Assembly: GCA_021324155.1 (NCBI GenBank)
Contig: JAJPJQ010000005.1
Coordinates: forward strand, 1 to 36,609
Length of the DNA: 36,609 bases
Direction of reading: 5' to 3'
DNA from: Pseudomonadota bacterium
Lineage (GTDB): Bacteria > Desulfobacterota > Binatia > UBA9968
Part shown: positions 1 to 7,420 of the stretch, piece after piece
How positions within the stretch are numbered: the first letter of the stretch is position 1
Layout of the letters: the number at the start of each line of letters is the position of its first letter
Notes under the pieces: model-generated
The model's database searches: none
Seen by the model: only the letters and a program-made list of their open reading frames with translations
Told to the model about the DNA's origin: nothing
Position numbers and translations under genes: made by a program

Positions 1-1
1 C

Positions 2-943
2 ACCGAGAAGGAAGCCGACGCATGGTACGAGGACAAGAAAAATAATAAGCGCACGCCCGACCTGCTGCCGCGCGACGAAGTGGCGCGCGCGATCAACTCC
101 GAGGTGAAGGCGGGCCGCGGCAGCCCGCACGGCGGCGTCTTCCTGGACATCGCCTCGCGCCGGAGCGCGGATTACATCCAGAAGCGGCTGCCGTCGATGT
201 ATCATCAGTTCAAGGAATTGGCCGGCGTCGACATCACGAAAGAAGCGATGGAAGTCGGGCCGACCTGCCACTACATCATGGGCGGCGTGCGCGTCGACGG
301 CGAGACGACGGCGACGACCGTGCCGGGGCTTTTCGCGGCCGGCGAAGTCGCCGCAGGGCTCCACGGCGCGAACCGCTTGGGCGGTAACTCGCTGTCCGAC
401 CTGCTCGTCTTCGGCCGCCGCGCCGGGCAGCATGCCGCCGAGTACGCGAAGAAATTCAACGGGCGTAGCGCCGTCGGCGAAGATCAAGTCGCGGCGATCG
501 GACAGGAATTGCTCGCGCCGTTCAACGGCAAGGGCGGCGAGAACCCGTACTCGATTCACATGGATTTGCAGGATTGCATGCAGTCGCTCGTCGGCATCAT
601 CCGCACGGAGAGCGAATTGAAAAAAGCATTGGTCGAGATCGCCAAGTTTAAAGAGCGGCTCCAGCGCGTCACCGTGGAAGGCAACCGGCAGTACAATCCC
701 GGCTGGCATCTCGCGCTCGACCTGCGCACGATGCTCGCGGTGTCGGAGGCGTGCACGCTGTCCGCGCTCGAGCGCAAGGAAAGCCGCGGCGGCCACACGC
801 GCGACGATTATCCGAAGACCGATCCGAATCTCGCGAAAATCAACATCGTCACGCGCCGGGTGAACGGCGAGCTCAAGCTCTCGCACGAAGCGCGTCCGGA
901 GATGCCCGCCGAGCTCAAACAGCTTCTCGAGGAGCAGAAATAA
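2..943 (+). CDS. sdhA: Succinate dehydrogenase/fumarate reductase flavoprotein subunit, C-terminal part (5' truncated)
   Basis: The reading frame is open from base 2, so the N-terminal FAD-binding half lies outside the window; 313 residues remain. Visible is the late FAD-binding block (GLFAAGEVAAGLHGANRLGGN), followed by SLSDLLVFGRRAG, then the helical C-terminal domain typical of the SdhA/FrdA family (succinate to fumarate, electrons passed to the iron-sulfur subunit at the membrane). VGPTCHYIMGGVRVD is the usual block carrying the substrate-side histidine region. The stop codon TAA (941-943) overlaps the ATG of the next gene by one base, so the two are translationally coupled. The sequence cannot separate succinate dehydrogenase from fumarate reductase direction; the aerobic gene content nearby favours the former. 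Identification of the family is secure, the exact name less so. Confidence 0.93.
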   Translation, partial: TEKEADAWYEDKKNNKRTPDLLPRDEVARAINSEVKAGRGSPHGGVFLDIASRRSADYIQKRLPSMYHQFKELAGVDITKEAMEVGPTCHYIMGGVRVDGETTATTVPGLFAAGEVAAGLHGANRLGGNSLSDLLVFGRRAGQHAAEYAKKFNGRSAVGEDQVAAIGQELLAPFNGKGGENPYSIHMDLQDCMQSLVGIIRTESELKKALVEIAKFKERLQRVTVEGNRQYNPGWHLALDLRTMLAVSEACTLSALERKESRGGHTRDDYPKTDPNLAKINIVTRRVNGELKLSHEARPEMPAELKQLLEEQK

Positions 944-1692
944 TGGCCGCTCAGGAATTCGTCATGCAGGTCTGGCGCGGCGATTCGTCCGGCGGCGCCT
1001 TCAAGGAATACCGCATCCCGGCGTCCGAGGGCATGGTGGTTCTCGACGTCATCCACGCGATCCAGGCGAAGCACGCGACCGATCTCGCCGTGCGCTGGAA
1101 CTGCAAGGCCGGCAAGTGCGGCTCGTGCAGCGCGGAGATCAACGGCAAGCCCAAGCTCATGTGCATGACGCGCATGAACAGCCTCGACACATCACAGCCG
1201 ATCAGCGTCGCCCCGATGAAGACATTCCCGATCATACGCGACCTCGTCACCGACGTGAGCTTTAACTTCGAGATGGCCAAGCGCGTGCCGTCTTTCAAGC
1301 CGCGCCCGAAAGAGGCCGACGGCACGTATCGCATGCAGCAGGAAGACATCGACCGCGTCCAGGAATTCCATAAGTGCATCGAGTGCTTCCTGTGCCAGAA
1401 CGTCTGCCACGTCATCCGCGACCACGAGGAGAACAAGAAGCACTTCGCCGGGCCGCGCTTGTTCGTCCGCTATGCCGCGCTGGAAATGCATCCGCTCGAC
1501 ACCAACGACCGGCGCGAGCTGCTGAAGGAAAGAATGGGCCTCGGCTTCTGCAACATCACGAAATGCTGCACGGAAGTCTGCCCCGAGCACATCCACATCA
1601 CCGACAACGCGATCATTCCGCTGAAAGAGCGCGTCGTCGACGAGTTCTACGATCCTATCGCGCGAATGATTCGAAAAATTACCGGCAAGTAG
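943..1692 (+). CDS. sdhB: Succinate dehydrogenase/fumarate reductase iron-sulfur subunit
   Basis: Complete protein of 249 residues carrying electrons from the flavoprotein to the quinone-reducing membrane subunit. All three cluster motifs are present: [2Fe-2S] ligands C54, C59, C62 and C74 (WNCKAGKCGSCSAEINGKP then C), [4Fe-4S] ligands C145, C148, C151 with C155 (CIECFLCQNVC), and a last cluster site at C203, C209 and C213 (CNITKCCTEVCPE). The ATG at 943 overlaps the upstream stop (TAATG), which fixes the start. A longer in-frame opening upstream is only the antisense-like shadow within sdhA. No membrane anchor gene follows; the next gene is convergent and ends five bases away, so the cytochrome b subunit presumably lies upstream of the window, as in operons of the C-A-B order. 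That placement is inference. Confidence 0.95.
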   Translation: MAAQEFVMQVWRGDSSGGAFKEYRIPASEGMVVLDVIHAIQAKHATDLAVRWNCKAGKCGSCSAEINGKPKLMCMTRMNSLDTSQPISVAPMKTFPIIRDLVTDVSFNFEMAKRVPSFKPRPKEADGTYRMQQEDIDRVQEFHKCIECFLCQNVCHVIRDHEENKKHFAGPRLFVRYAALEMHPLDTNDRRELLKERMGLGFCNITKCCTEVCPEHIHITDNAIIPLKERVVDEFYDPIARMIRKITGK

Positions 1693-1696
1693 TTGA

Positions 1697-2044
1697 CTAT
1701 TGCGTCGGCTCGCCGTTCTTGCCGCCGAGCAATTCCTTTGCCAGCGCAGCGCGCACTTCGCCCCAGCTCTCCCCGCCGCATTTCGCGAAGAGCTGCGCGA
1801 TGGCATGCGCGACGATCTGCCAATCGAATTTGAGCACGACGAGGTTGCCGCGACCCCAGCGCGGCTCGACGGCCTGCGCCAAGCGCACCGGCGTCACGAC
1901 CGTGAAGCTGAAGACTTCCTCCTCGACGCCGTCCTTCGGACCCACGAGCACCTGAAACGCGACCTCGCAATCGGTCGGATCGTCCGGCAGATTCGGCGGC
2001 TCCAGATCGGGGCTCAAGATGTTGCGGATTTCGGGGTAGATCAT
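1697..2044 (-). CDS. Imm8-like immunity protein (orphan)
   Basis: A 115-residue cytoplasmic protein without signal peptide. It resembles the Imm8 family of polymorphic-toxin immunity proteins from memory of the family pattern: an N-terminal 'SPD..PP.LPDDP.DCEVAFQVLVGP' stretch, a central beta-rich FSFTVVTPVRLAQ, then VLKFDWQIVAHAIAQL and the closing C-GESW-EV-AALAKEL. Members bind and neutralise a cognate toxin domain. No recognisable toxin lies beside it: the neighbour upstream on the same strand is an exported protein of unknown function, and the gene downstream is convergent sdhB, five bases away. It therefore looks like an orphan immunity gene, a common state that protects against toxins of relatives. 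The family call is by pattern recognition only; a generic hypothetical protein is the alternative. Confidence 0.6.
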   Translation of the reverse strand: MIYPEIRNILSPDLEPPNLPDDPTDCEVAFQVLVGPKDGVEEEVFSFTVVTPVRLAQAVEPRWGRGNLVVLKFDWQIVAHAIAQLFAKCGGESWGEVRAALAKELLGGKNGEPTQ

Positions 2045-2102
2045 CCGAATGTTGTACTAACCGTCTAAACTTGTTGCAAGCCGTTGATTCAAGGATACCT
2101 TA

Positions 2103-2645
2103 TCACCTCAAAAGCCGAGAGAATGGAAAATCTTTTATCTGTCGGAAAAGCGGCTCGTCTTGATCCATGAAATCGACATTCGGAACAACTTTCTTCGTTT
2201 TTAAATCGATCACTTGGGATCGTGTACCAATTAGCGGCCCGGAGTTTTTGAAATGCTTTATTCTAATTCGGCTGATGAGAACGGTTTCATTGATGTCTCG
2301 GTCATAACCTAAAAAAGTATTCAGCCTTGACTCACTGCGGGCCAGGGTTTCATCAGAGCGAAAACAATAATCCACGTAATGCGCCCAATCGCCTGAAGGG
2401 CTGGTAAAAAACATCGAAACGTATGCGAAACCTTTATTTCGCCAAACGAACGCTTGGGTATAAACAGCCTGTTTTTGGTGGGCGTTTTCAAGATCTTTGA
2501 CATTTCTGAATTCTCGCCACTCCTCTCGGCTCAAAGCGTCGCTATGATCAGAAATCTCTCCAAAGATTCGAACAAGGTGGCTTTTATCCGAAGCAGATTC
2601 TGAAGCTCTTTTGCAGAAGCTATCTATTTCTGCCAGAGAGTCCAA
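2103..2645 (-). CDS. Unrecognised exported protein with abnormal 5' end
   Basis: I do not recognise this family. Read from the first usable codon (TTG at 2645) it has 180 residues, no membrane segment and a mixed hydrophilic sequence rich in K, E, D, S and F. The frame stays open upstream to a TGA at 2754-2756, and the extra codons encode what looks like a complete signal peptide: a basic stretch RRFTRL, a hydrophobic core NFWIAISIAAGVAV and an A-x-A-type end HARA, immediately before ALDSLAE. Yet no ATG, GTG or TTG exists in that extension. So either a rare start (ATC, ATA, ACG) is used, a base error removed the start, or the gene is 5' damaged and possibly silent. Base composition is unlike its surroundings (26 G+C in 60 bases at 2281-2340), suggesting recent transfer. 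It could be an accessory partner of the Imm8-like gene 58 bases downstream, but nothing shows that. Confidence 0.6.
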   Translation of the reverse strand: MDSLAEIDSFCKRASESASDKSHLVRIFGEISDHSDALSREEWREFRNVKDLENAHQKQAVYTQAFVWRNKGFAYVSMFFTSPSGDWAHYVDYCFRSDETLARSESRLNTFLGYDRDINETVLISRIRIKHFKNSGPLIGTRSQVIDLKTKKVVPNVDFMDQDEPLFRQIKDFPFSRLLR

Positions 2646-2739
2646 CGCAGCACGGGCATGCGGTGTTACAGCAACGCCAGCAGCTATACTGATTGCGATC
2701 CAAAAATTGATTAAACGCGTAAAGCGCCTCTGGGAATTA

Positions 2740-3543
2740 TCACGGCTCCAAACTCACCACCGGATTCCCCGTCCCCGACGACGGGCCGTAGGCGTGGAGT
2801 TTTCCCTTGAACGTGCCGCCGGTCGCGCCGAGGAGCATCGCGACGTGGCGGCCGCCCATCTCGGCCTGCGTGGTTTTACAGAAGTTAGGGAAGAAACTTT
2901 TGATTTCATCGGCGCGGCCGTGCGTCACCATGTCGATGAACTGACGGTCGAGCTTCTGGTTCTCCTCTGTCGGCCAGGTCGACGGGCCGCGCACGAGCTT
3001 GTGCGACAACGCGCCGCTCGCGACCACGATCGCGCGACGCGAGCTTGCGCGAATCGCCGCGCCGACCGCTTCGCCGAAGCGGAGACACTCGGCGATATTC
3101 GCCATCAGGCAGCACGACAGCGGCACGACCGACACGTCGAAGTTCGGCGTCAAGTACTGGATCGGATTCACTGTCCCGTATTCGAGCATGAACGGCTCGG
3201 CGGCCGACGCGATCGCCGGCGCGCCGGCTTCGTTGGCTTTCTTCGCGATCGCCTCGGCCAACTCGGGATCGCCGGGGAAATCGTACGGCATGCCGGCGAT
3301 GATCTCCGGCGCTTCCGACGAAGTGAGAACGCCTTTGTGGCGCTTGTGGCTGAGCGCGTAATGATTGAACGTCGTGACCCAGTGGGTCGAGGACTGCACG
3401 ATGACGTCGGGCCGCAGCCGCGCGACCACGCCTTCGAGCTCGTGCATGCCGCGGATCATCTCGCGCGTGAACTCCGGCGCCGCCGCCTCGTTGGCGATGC
3501 GCGGCGTGTGCGTGACGATGAGCGCGCCGACTATCTCGCCCAT
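2740..3543 (-). CDS. LigB-type (class III) extradiol ring-cleavage dioxygenase
   Basis: A 267-residue non-haem Fe(II) enzyme of the LigB/HpaD superfamily, which opens catecholic rings next to the hydroxyls. Expected residues sit at family positions: H12 (VTHTPRI) and H61 (TFNHYAL) as metal ligands, E228 (AEMGGRH) as the acidic ligand, and H181 (GALSHKL) as the catalytic base; this parallels H12, H61, E242 and H195 in Sphingomonas LigB. No small LigA subunit is adjacent, so it probably acts as a single-subunit enzyme like the HpaD branch. The ATG at 3543 has an AAAGGAA ribosome site and stands 19 bases after the ABC ATPase gene, so it closes the oxygenase/transporter operon. Placed there, it would cleave the catechol made after the Rieske step; the substrate is inference. 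Confidence 0.85.
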   Translation of the reverse strand: MGEIVGALIVTHTPRIANEAAAPEFTREMIRGMHELEGVVARLRPDVIVQSSTHWVTTFNHYALSHKRHKGVLTSSEAPEIIAGMPYDFPGDPELAEAIAKKANEAGAPAIASAAEPFMLEYGTVNPIQYLTPNFDVSVVPLSCCLMANIAECLRFGEAVGAAIRASSRRAIVVASGALSHKLVRGPSTWPTEENQKLDRQFIDMVTHGRADEIKSFFPNFCKTTQAEMGGRHVAMLLGATGGTFKGKLHAYGPSSGTGNPVVSLEP

Positions 3544-3562
3544 GGAAATTCCTTTCGCATTC

Positions 3563-4630
3563 TCATCGTGCGAAAACTTTGAGTTTCCCCGCCGGCAGGC
3601 TCACGTAAACCCTGCCGCCCGGCTCGAAGCCTGGGTCGGCGGCGGTCTTGTACGTGATCTTCGCGCCGCCGGCGGTCAAATGATATACCGTCACGTCGCC
3701 GAGAAAAAGCCGCGATTCGAGCGCGGCGGGAAATTCGTTCGCCCCGCCGCTCGCGCTATTCGAGACGAGAATTTCTTCCGGCCGGATCGCGACCGTCACC
3801 TCATTTCTCATTCCTTCCGGCAGGGCGCACGAGAGAAGACCGACCGCCGTTTTCACGCCGCCGTTCTCGACCGCGCCGTGAAAAACGTTCATCGCGCCGA
3901 GAAATTCCGCCACCGGCCGGCTCTGCGAGAAATGGTACAGCTTCTCCGGCGCGCCGGTCTCGAGGACTTTGCCGCCGCTCATGACCGCCATGCGGTCGGC
4001 GAGCGCCATCGCCTCGACCTGATCGTGCGTCACGTACAGCACCGTGATGCCAAGCTTCTTAGATAAACCGCGGATCTCGTCGCGCACCTCTTCGCGCAAG
4101 CGCGCGTCGAGATTGCTCAGCGGCTCGTCCATCAGCAGCACCTCGGGCTCGACGGCGATCGCGCGCGCGAGCGCGACGCGCTGCTGCTGCCCGCCGCTCA
4201 AGAACGGCACCGGCCGCTCGGCGTGATCCGCGAGCTGCACCAATGCGAGCGCGCTCATCACGCGCTCGCGGAGCCGGGCGCGCGGCATCCGCTGGACGCC
4301 GTTCTCCAGCGGGAAAGCGACGTTGTCGAAGACGGTCATATGCGGCCAGACGGCGTAGGACTGAAACACCATGCCGATCGCGCGCCGCTCCGGCGGCACG
4401 AAGACGCCGGCCGCCGCCGAGCTCATCGTGCGCCCGTTGAAAAGAATCTCGCCCGCGTCCGGCTTTTCGAGGCCGGCGGCGCAGCGGAGCAGCGTCGTCT
4501 TGCCCGAGCCGCTCAAGCCCAGCAGCACGAAGAATTCTTTGTCGGCGATCGCGAGATCGACGCCGTCGAGCGCGCGCACCGCGCCGTCGGAAGTCGTAAA
4601 GCGTTTGCTGAGGGCGCGAATCTCGATCAT
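3563..4630 (-). CDS. ABC importer ATP-binding protein (FbpC/PotA-like)
   Basis: A 355-residue nucleotide-binding subunit that powers the adjacent permease. In order: Walker A GLSGSGKTT (38-46), Q-loop Q90, signature LSGGQ (144-148), Walker B VLLMDEP (164-170), D-loop SNLD, H-loop H202 (YVTHD), and a C-terminal TOBE-like region from about residue 260 to the end (IRPEEILVS, LFLGDVTVYHL). Length and C-terminal domain fit the Fe3+/spermidine/thiamine group of importers. The ATG (4628-4630) overlaps the permease stop as ATGA, so start and coupling are clear; much longer openings upstream in this frame are read-through of the permease gene in a wrong frame. It serves all three binding proteins of the operon because no second ATPase is present. 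Substrate cannot be read from the ATPase. Confidence 0.93.
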   Translation of the reverse strand: MIEIRALSKRFTTSDGAVRALDGVDLAIADKEFFVLLGLSGSGKTTLLRCAAGLEKPDAGEILFNGRTMSSAAAGVFVPPERRAIGMVFQSYAVWPHMTVFDNVAFPLENGVQRMPRARLRERVMSALALVQLADHAERPVPFLSGGQQQRVALARAIAVEPEVLLMDEPLSNLDARLREEVRDEIRGLSKKLGITVLYVTHDQVEAMALADRMAVMSGGKVLETGAPEKLYHFSQSRPVAEFLGAMNVFHGAVENGGVKTAVGLLSCALPEGMRNEVTVAIRPEEILVSNSASGGANEFPAALESRLFLGDVTVYHLTAGGAKITYKTAADPGFEPGGRVYVSLPAGKLKVFAR

Positions 4631-6345
4631 ACCGGCGAAGCCACCTGCTGCTGGCGGCGAGCGTAAATCCAGAAGGTCGCGACCAGCGGCGACATGACCG
4701 CCATCATGACGATCGCGACCGCCGCCGCGTCGCCCAGGCCGCCGCCGTGCCACTGCCCCCAAACGTAAGTCGAGAGCACCTGGCTCCGCGGCGACGCGAG
4801 GAAGACCGCCATCGTGAGCTCGCGGTAGGCGGAGAGCGACGTCCAGATCCACGCGTAGACGAGCCCGGGACGAATGAGCGGCACAATGACTTTCAACAGA
4901 ATACGCAGCGTCGGGACGCCGCCGACCTCGGCCGCCTCTTCGAGCTCGCGGTGCACCTGGATCATGCTGCTGTTGAGCACGCGCGTTCCGAAGCTGATCC
5001 AGCAAACGGCGTACACCGCGATGAGAACGTAGATCGACCCGTAGAGCGGCACGACGTCGGAGATCAGCAGCGCGAAGTAGGCGATCGACAGCGCGAACAG
5101 GAGATGCGGCACGGGATGCGGCAGAAACGCGATCGCGTCGAGCGCGACCCGGCCGCGGAGCCGCGAGCGCGTGACGATCCACGAGATCGCCGTGCTCACG
5201 ACCACGACGATCGTCGGCACGAGCACCATCAGCAGCAGCGTGTTCCAGCCAGCGCCGAGGAGCGCGCTGTCGAAGAGCGTCGCGCCGTAGCGCTCGAACG
5301 ACGCGGCGGCGAGCGCCCGTCGCGACGGCATCTGCACGTACGGCAGCAGCGACACCCAGAAGATCGCCAGCAGCGGCAGCACGAAGGCGACGAAAAAGTA
5401 TCCGCCGATGAGTACCCAGCCCGCTGCGCGCCAGCGCCCGAGCTCGATCACGCTCGCTCGGTACGATTTGCCCGAGATGATCTGGTAGCGGTGGCTCTGC
5501 CTGAGCGCCGCGAAGTACGGCAGCATGAGCAGCAGCGAGACGCAGATCATGATCGAGCCGTACGCGCCGCTGAGACCGTAGCGCGGCAGCCCCTCGTTCG
5601 GATTAATCATGAAATAGAGCGCCGTGCTGAAGGTGAAGATGTTGTTCGCCATGCCGATCACGCCCGGCACGTCGAAGGCGGCGAGCGCGATCGTGAACAT
5701 CCAGATGACGGTCGAGAGCAGCGCGGGCCAAATGAGCGGCATCTCGACGCGCAGCAGCGTGCGCCACTTTCCCACGCCGTGAATGCTCGACGCCTCGACC
5801 AGCGCCGGGTTCATGCCGCGGAGCGCAGCGGAGATCATCACGTAAGCGAGCGGCGCAAGCGTGAGCCCTTCGACGAAGCCGATGCCCGCGACCGTCGCGA
5901 TGTTGAGCGGCGCGGCCGTGAGACCCAACATCTGCATGAAAATAATATTGATCACGCCGATGCGCGGATGAAGCAGAAACACCCAACCCATCGCCTTCAG
6001 GAAAGTCGGGAACAGAATGCCGATGCCGAGCAGGCTCATCGCGAGCGCCTTGTGCGGCAAATCCGTGCGCTCGATGAGCCAGGCGAAGACGAGCCCGAGC
6101 GGGATCGCGATGCCGATCGTCACGGCGGCGAATCGGAGCGTCGTCCACATGACGCGGTACATGTACGGATCGCCGATGAGTGTAAAGTAATTGGTGAAAG
6201 TGTAGCCCGACGCCTGGCCGGGCACGCCGGTGCGGAGACTCATCCAGACGATCGTGCCGAGCAGTCCGAGGATCGCGAGCGCCGCCGCGCCGGCGACGCC
6301 GGCTAGAATCAATTTTCCGTCGAAATGTGCGGCGGCGGCCTTCAC
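4627..6345 (-). CDS. ABC importer permease, fused double-domain (FbpB-like)
   Basis: A 572-residue inner-membrane protein with two homologous halves of about six membrane segments each, the layout of FbpB/SfuB. Each half ends in the ATPase-docking EAA loop: EASSIHGVGKWRTLL (184-198) and EAAEVGGVPTLRILL (470-484), both followed by P-L-I-x-P. The start is GTG at 6343-6345, overlapping the TGA of the binding-protein gene as GTGA; earlier codons in this frame run through the binding-protein gene and are not real. The first segment begins at about residue 12 (LILAGVAGAAALAILGLLG). As the only permease in the operon it must accept ligand from three binding proteins. FbpB relatives move ferric iron, but the aromatic-degrading neighbours suggest an organic substrate here. 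Confidence 0.93.
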   Translation of the reverse strand: MKAAAAHFDGKLILAGVAGAAALAILGLLGTIVWMSLRTGVPGQASGYTFTNYFTLIGDPYMYRVMWTTLRFAAVTIGIAIPLGLVFAWLIERTDLPHKALAMSLLGIGILFPTFLKAMGWVFLLHPRIGVINIIFMQMLGLTAAPLNIATVAGIGFVEGLTLAPLAYVMISAALRGMNPALVEASSIHGVGKWRTLLRVEMPLIWPALLSTVIWMFTIALAAFDVPGVIGMANNIFTFSTALYFMINPNEGLPRYGLSGAYGSIMICVSLLLMLPYFAALRQSHRYQIISGKSYRASVIELGRWRAAGWVLIGGYFFVAFVLPLLAIFWVSLLPYVQMPSRRALAAASFERYGATLFDSALLGAGWNTLLLMVLVPTIVVVVSTAISWIVTRSRLRGRVALDAIAFLPHPVPHLLFALSIAYFALLISDVVPLYGSIYVLIAVYAVCWISFGTRVLNSSMIQVHRELEEAAEVGGVPTLRILLKVIVPLIRPGLVYAWIWTSLSAYRELTMAVFLASPRSQVLSTYVWGQWHGGGLGDAAAVAIVMMAVMSPLVATFWIYARRQQQVASPV

Positions 6346-7412
6346 TGCTTGAGCATCTTCGCGAGCTCTTCTTTGAATTTCAGCCCGTCGCCGCCTTCGC
6401 TCTTGATGTATGCCGCCATCGCCTCGGCCGGCGGCTGCAGCTTGATGCGGTTGGCCGAAAGATATTTCGCCAGCCGCGTGCCTTCGACGAGATGCGTGGT
6501 GCGGCCGTCGTACTTCTCGATGATCGTCTGGGCTTCCTTCGACATCATGAAGGCGACGAAAAGCTTCGCCGTGTTCGGGTGCGCGGATTTTTTCAGCGCT
6601 CCGAGCTGGAAATAAGACGTGATCGGCGGCGACGAGCCGGTGACAGCGACGAGCGGCGCGCCTTTCTTCTCCCACATCCACATATGCTCCAGCGCGCCGC
6701 CGATGTTCGCCATGATAGGAAACTCCCCGCTGACGACGCGCTCCTCTTCGCTGTAGCGGAGCCGCCCGCCCGAGAGCGGGACGAGCTTGCGCGCGAAGTC
6801 TCTCACCTTCTCCTGCCCCCAGAGCAGCGACAGATCGGCCATCCACTGCACGTACGGCGGGATCGCGATTTTGCCCGCCCACGCGGGACTGAGCTTCGGA
6901 TCGACGAGATCGGCGTAACTTTTCGGCGTCTTGTCCTTGGGGATAAGGGTCGAGTTGTAGATGATGCCGTTGAGCGACGTATAGACGAGCACGCTCTCGG
7001 CCGGCAGCACTTCCATTTCTTTCGTGATCCAGGGGAAGGTCGCGCTCCATGCGACGGGCTCGAGGACGCCTTCCTGGTGCAGCAGCGCGTAGTGAGACTG
7101 CGACCCGAGATAAAAATCGGTCGAGGCACGGCCCGCCTTCACCTCGGTGATGACGCGCGCCGCCATCGAGTTCATCTCGGGCCCGGCGGCGAAATTGATC
7201 TTCGTGTTGAGACCGAATTTCTTGTTGAACGCCGCGCCGAGCTCTCCGAAGCCTTTCCGGCCGCCGAACGTCTCCGATCCGGCGACGAAGACGAGCTCGC
7301 CTTCCTTCGCCGCGCCGGCGACGAGGCGCTCGACGCTTTCCGCCGCGCGCGACGAAGAAGTCGCGAGAGCTAGCCAGATGAGCGCGGCGATGATGATCGC
7401 GAGTGTTTGCAT
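6342..7412 (-). CDS. Periplasmic solute-binding protein C (family 1, FbpA-like)
   Basis: A 356-residue exported receptor for the adjacent permease. A signal peptide spans about residues 1-23 (hydrophobic IIIAALIWLALA, cleavage near SRA-AES). The mature part shows the family 1 fold pattern: SVERLVAGAAKEGELVFVAGSETFGG, then INFAAGPEMNSMAARVITE, STDFYLGSQSHYALL, and a C-terminal block SAHPNTAKLFVAF shared by all family members. It is closely related to the two paralogues at 8567-9637 and 10806-11891. The paired tyrosines that hold iron in classical FbpA are not seen in the corresponding region (EFPIMANIGGALEHMW). The ATG at 7412 lies eight bases after oxygenase C; the stop overlaps the permease start. 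Being closest to the permease, this may be the ancestral receptor of the set (inference). Confidence 0.92.
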   Translation of the reverse strand: MQTLAIIIAALIWLALATSSSRAAESVERLVAGAAKEGELVFVAGSETFGGRKGFGELGAAFNKKFGLNTKINFAAGPEMNSMAARVITEVKAGRASTDFYLGSQSHYALLHQEGVLEPVAWSATFPWITKEMEVLPAESVLVYTSLNGIIYNSTLIPKDKTPKSYADLVDPKLSPAWAGKIAIPPYVQWMADLSLLWGQEKVRDFARKLVPLSGGRLRYSEEERVVSGEFPIMANIGGALEHMWMWEKKGAPLVAVTGSSPPITSYFQLGALKKSAHPNTAKLFVAFMMSKEAQTIIEKYDGRTTHLVEGTRLAKYLSANRIKLQPPAEAMAAYIKSEGGDGLKFKEELAKMLKQ

Positions 7413-7420
7413 AATGCGAA

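Noticed and set aside
2740-3543. Calling the dioxygenase protocatechuate 4,5-dioxygenase (ligB)
   Set aside because: The catalytic residues fit the superfamily, but the partner subunit LigA is missing and substrate cannot be read from sequence.
4747-6306. 519-codon open frame on the plus strand
   Set aside because: Antisense to the permease, whose membrane segments and EAA loops are unmistakable; the shadow is repetitive in R, D, E and H.
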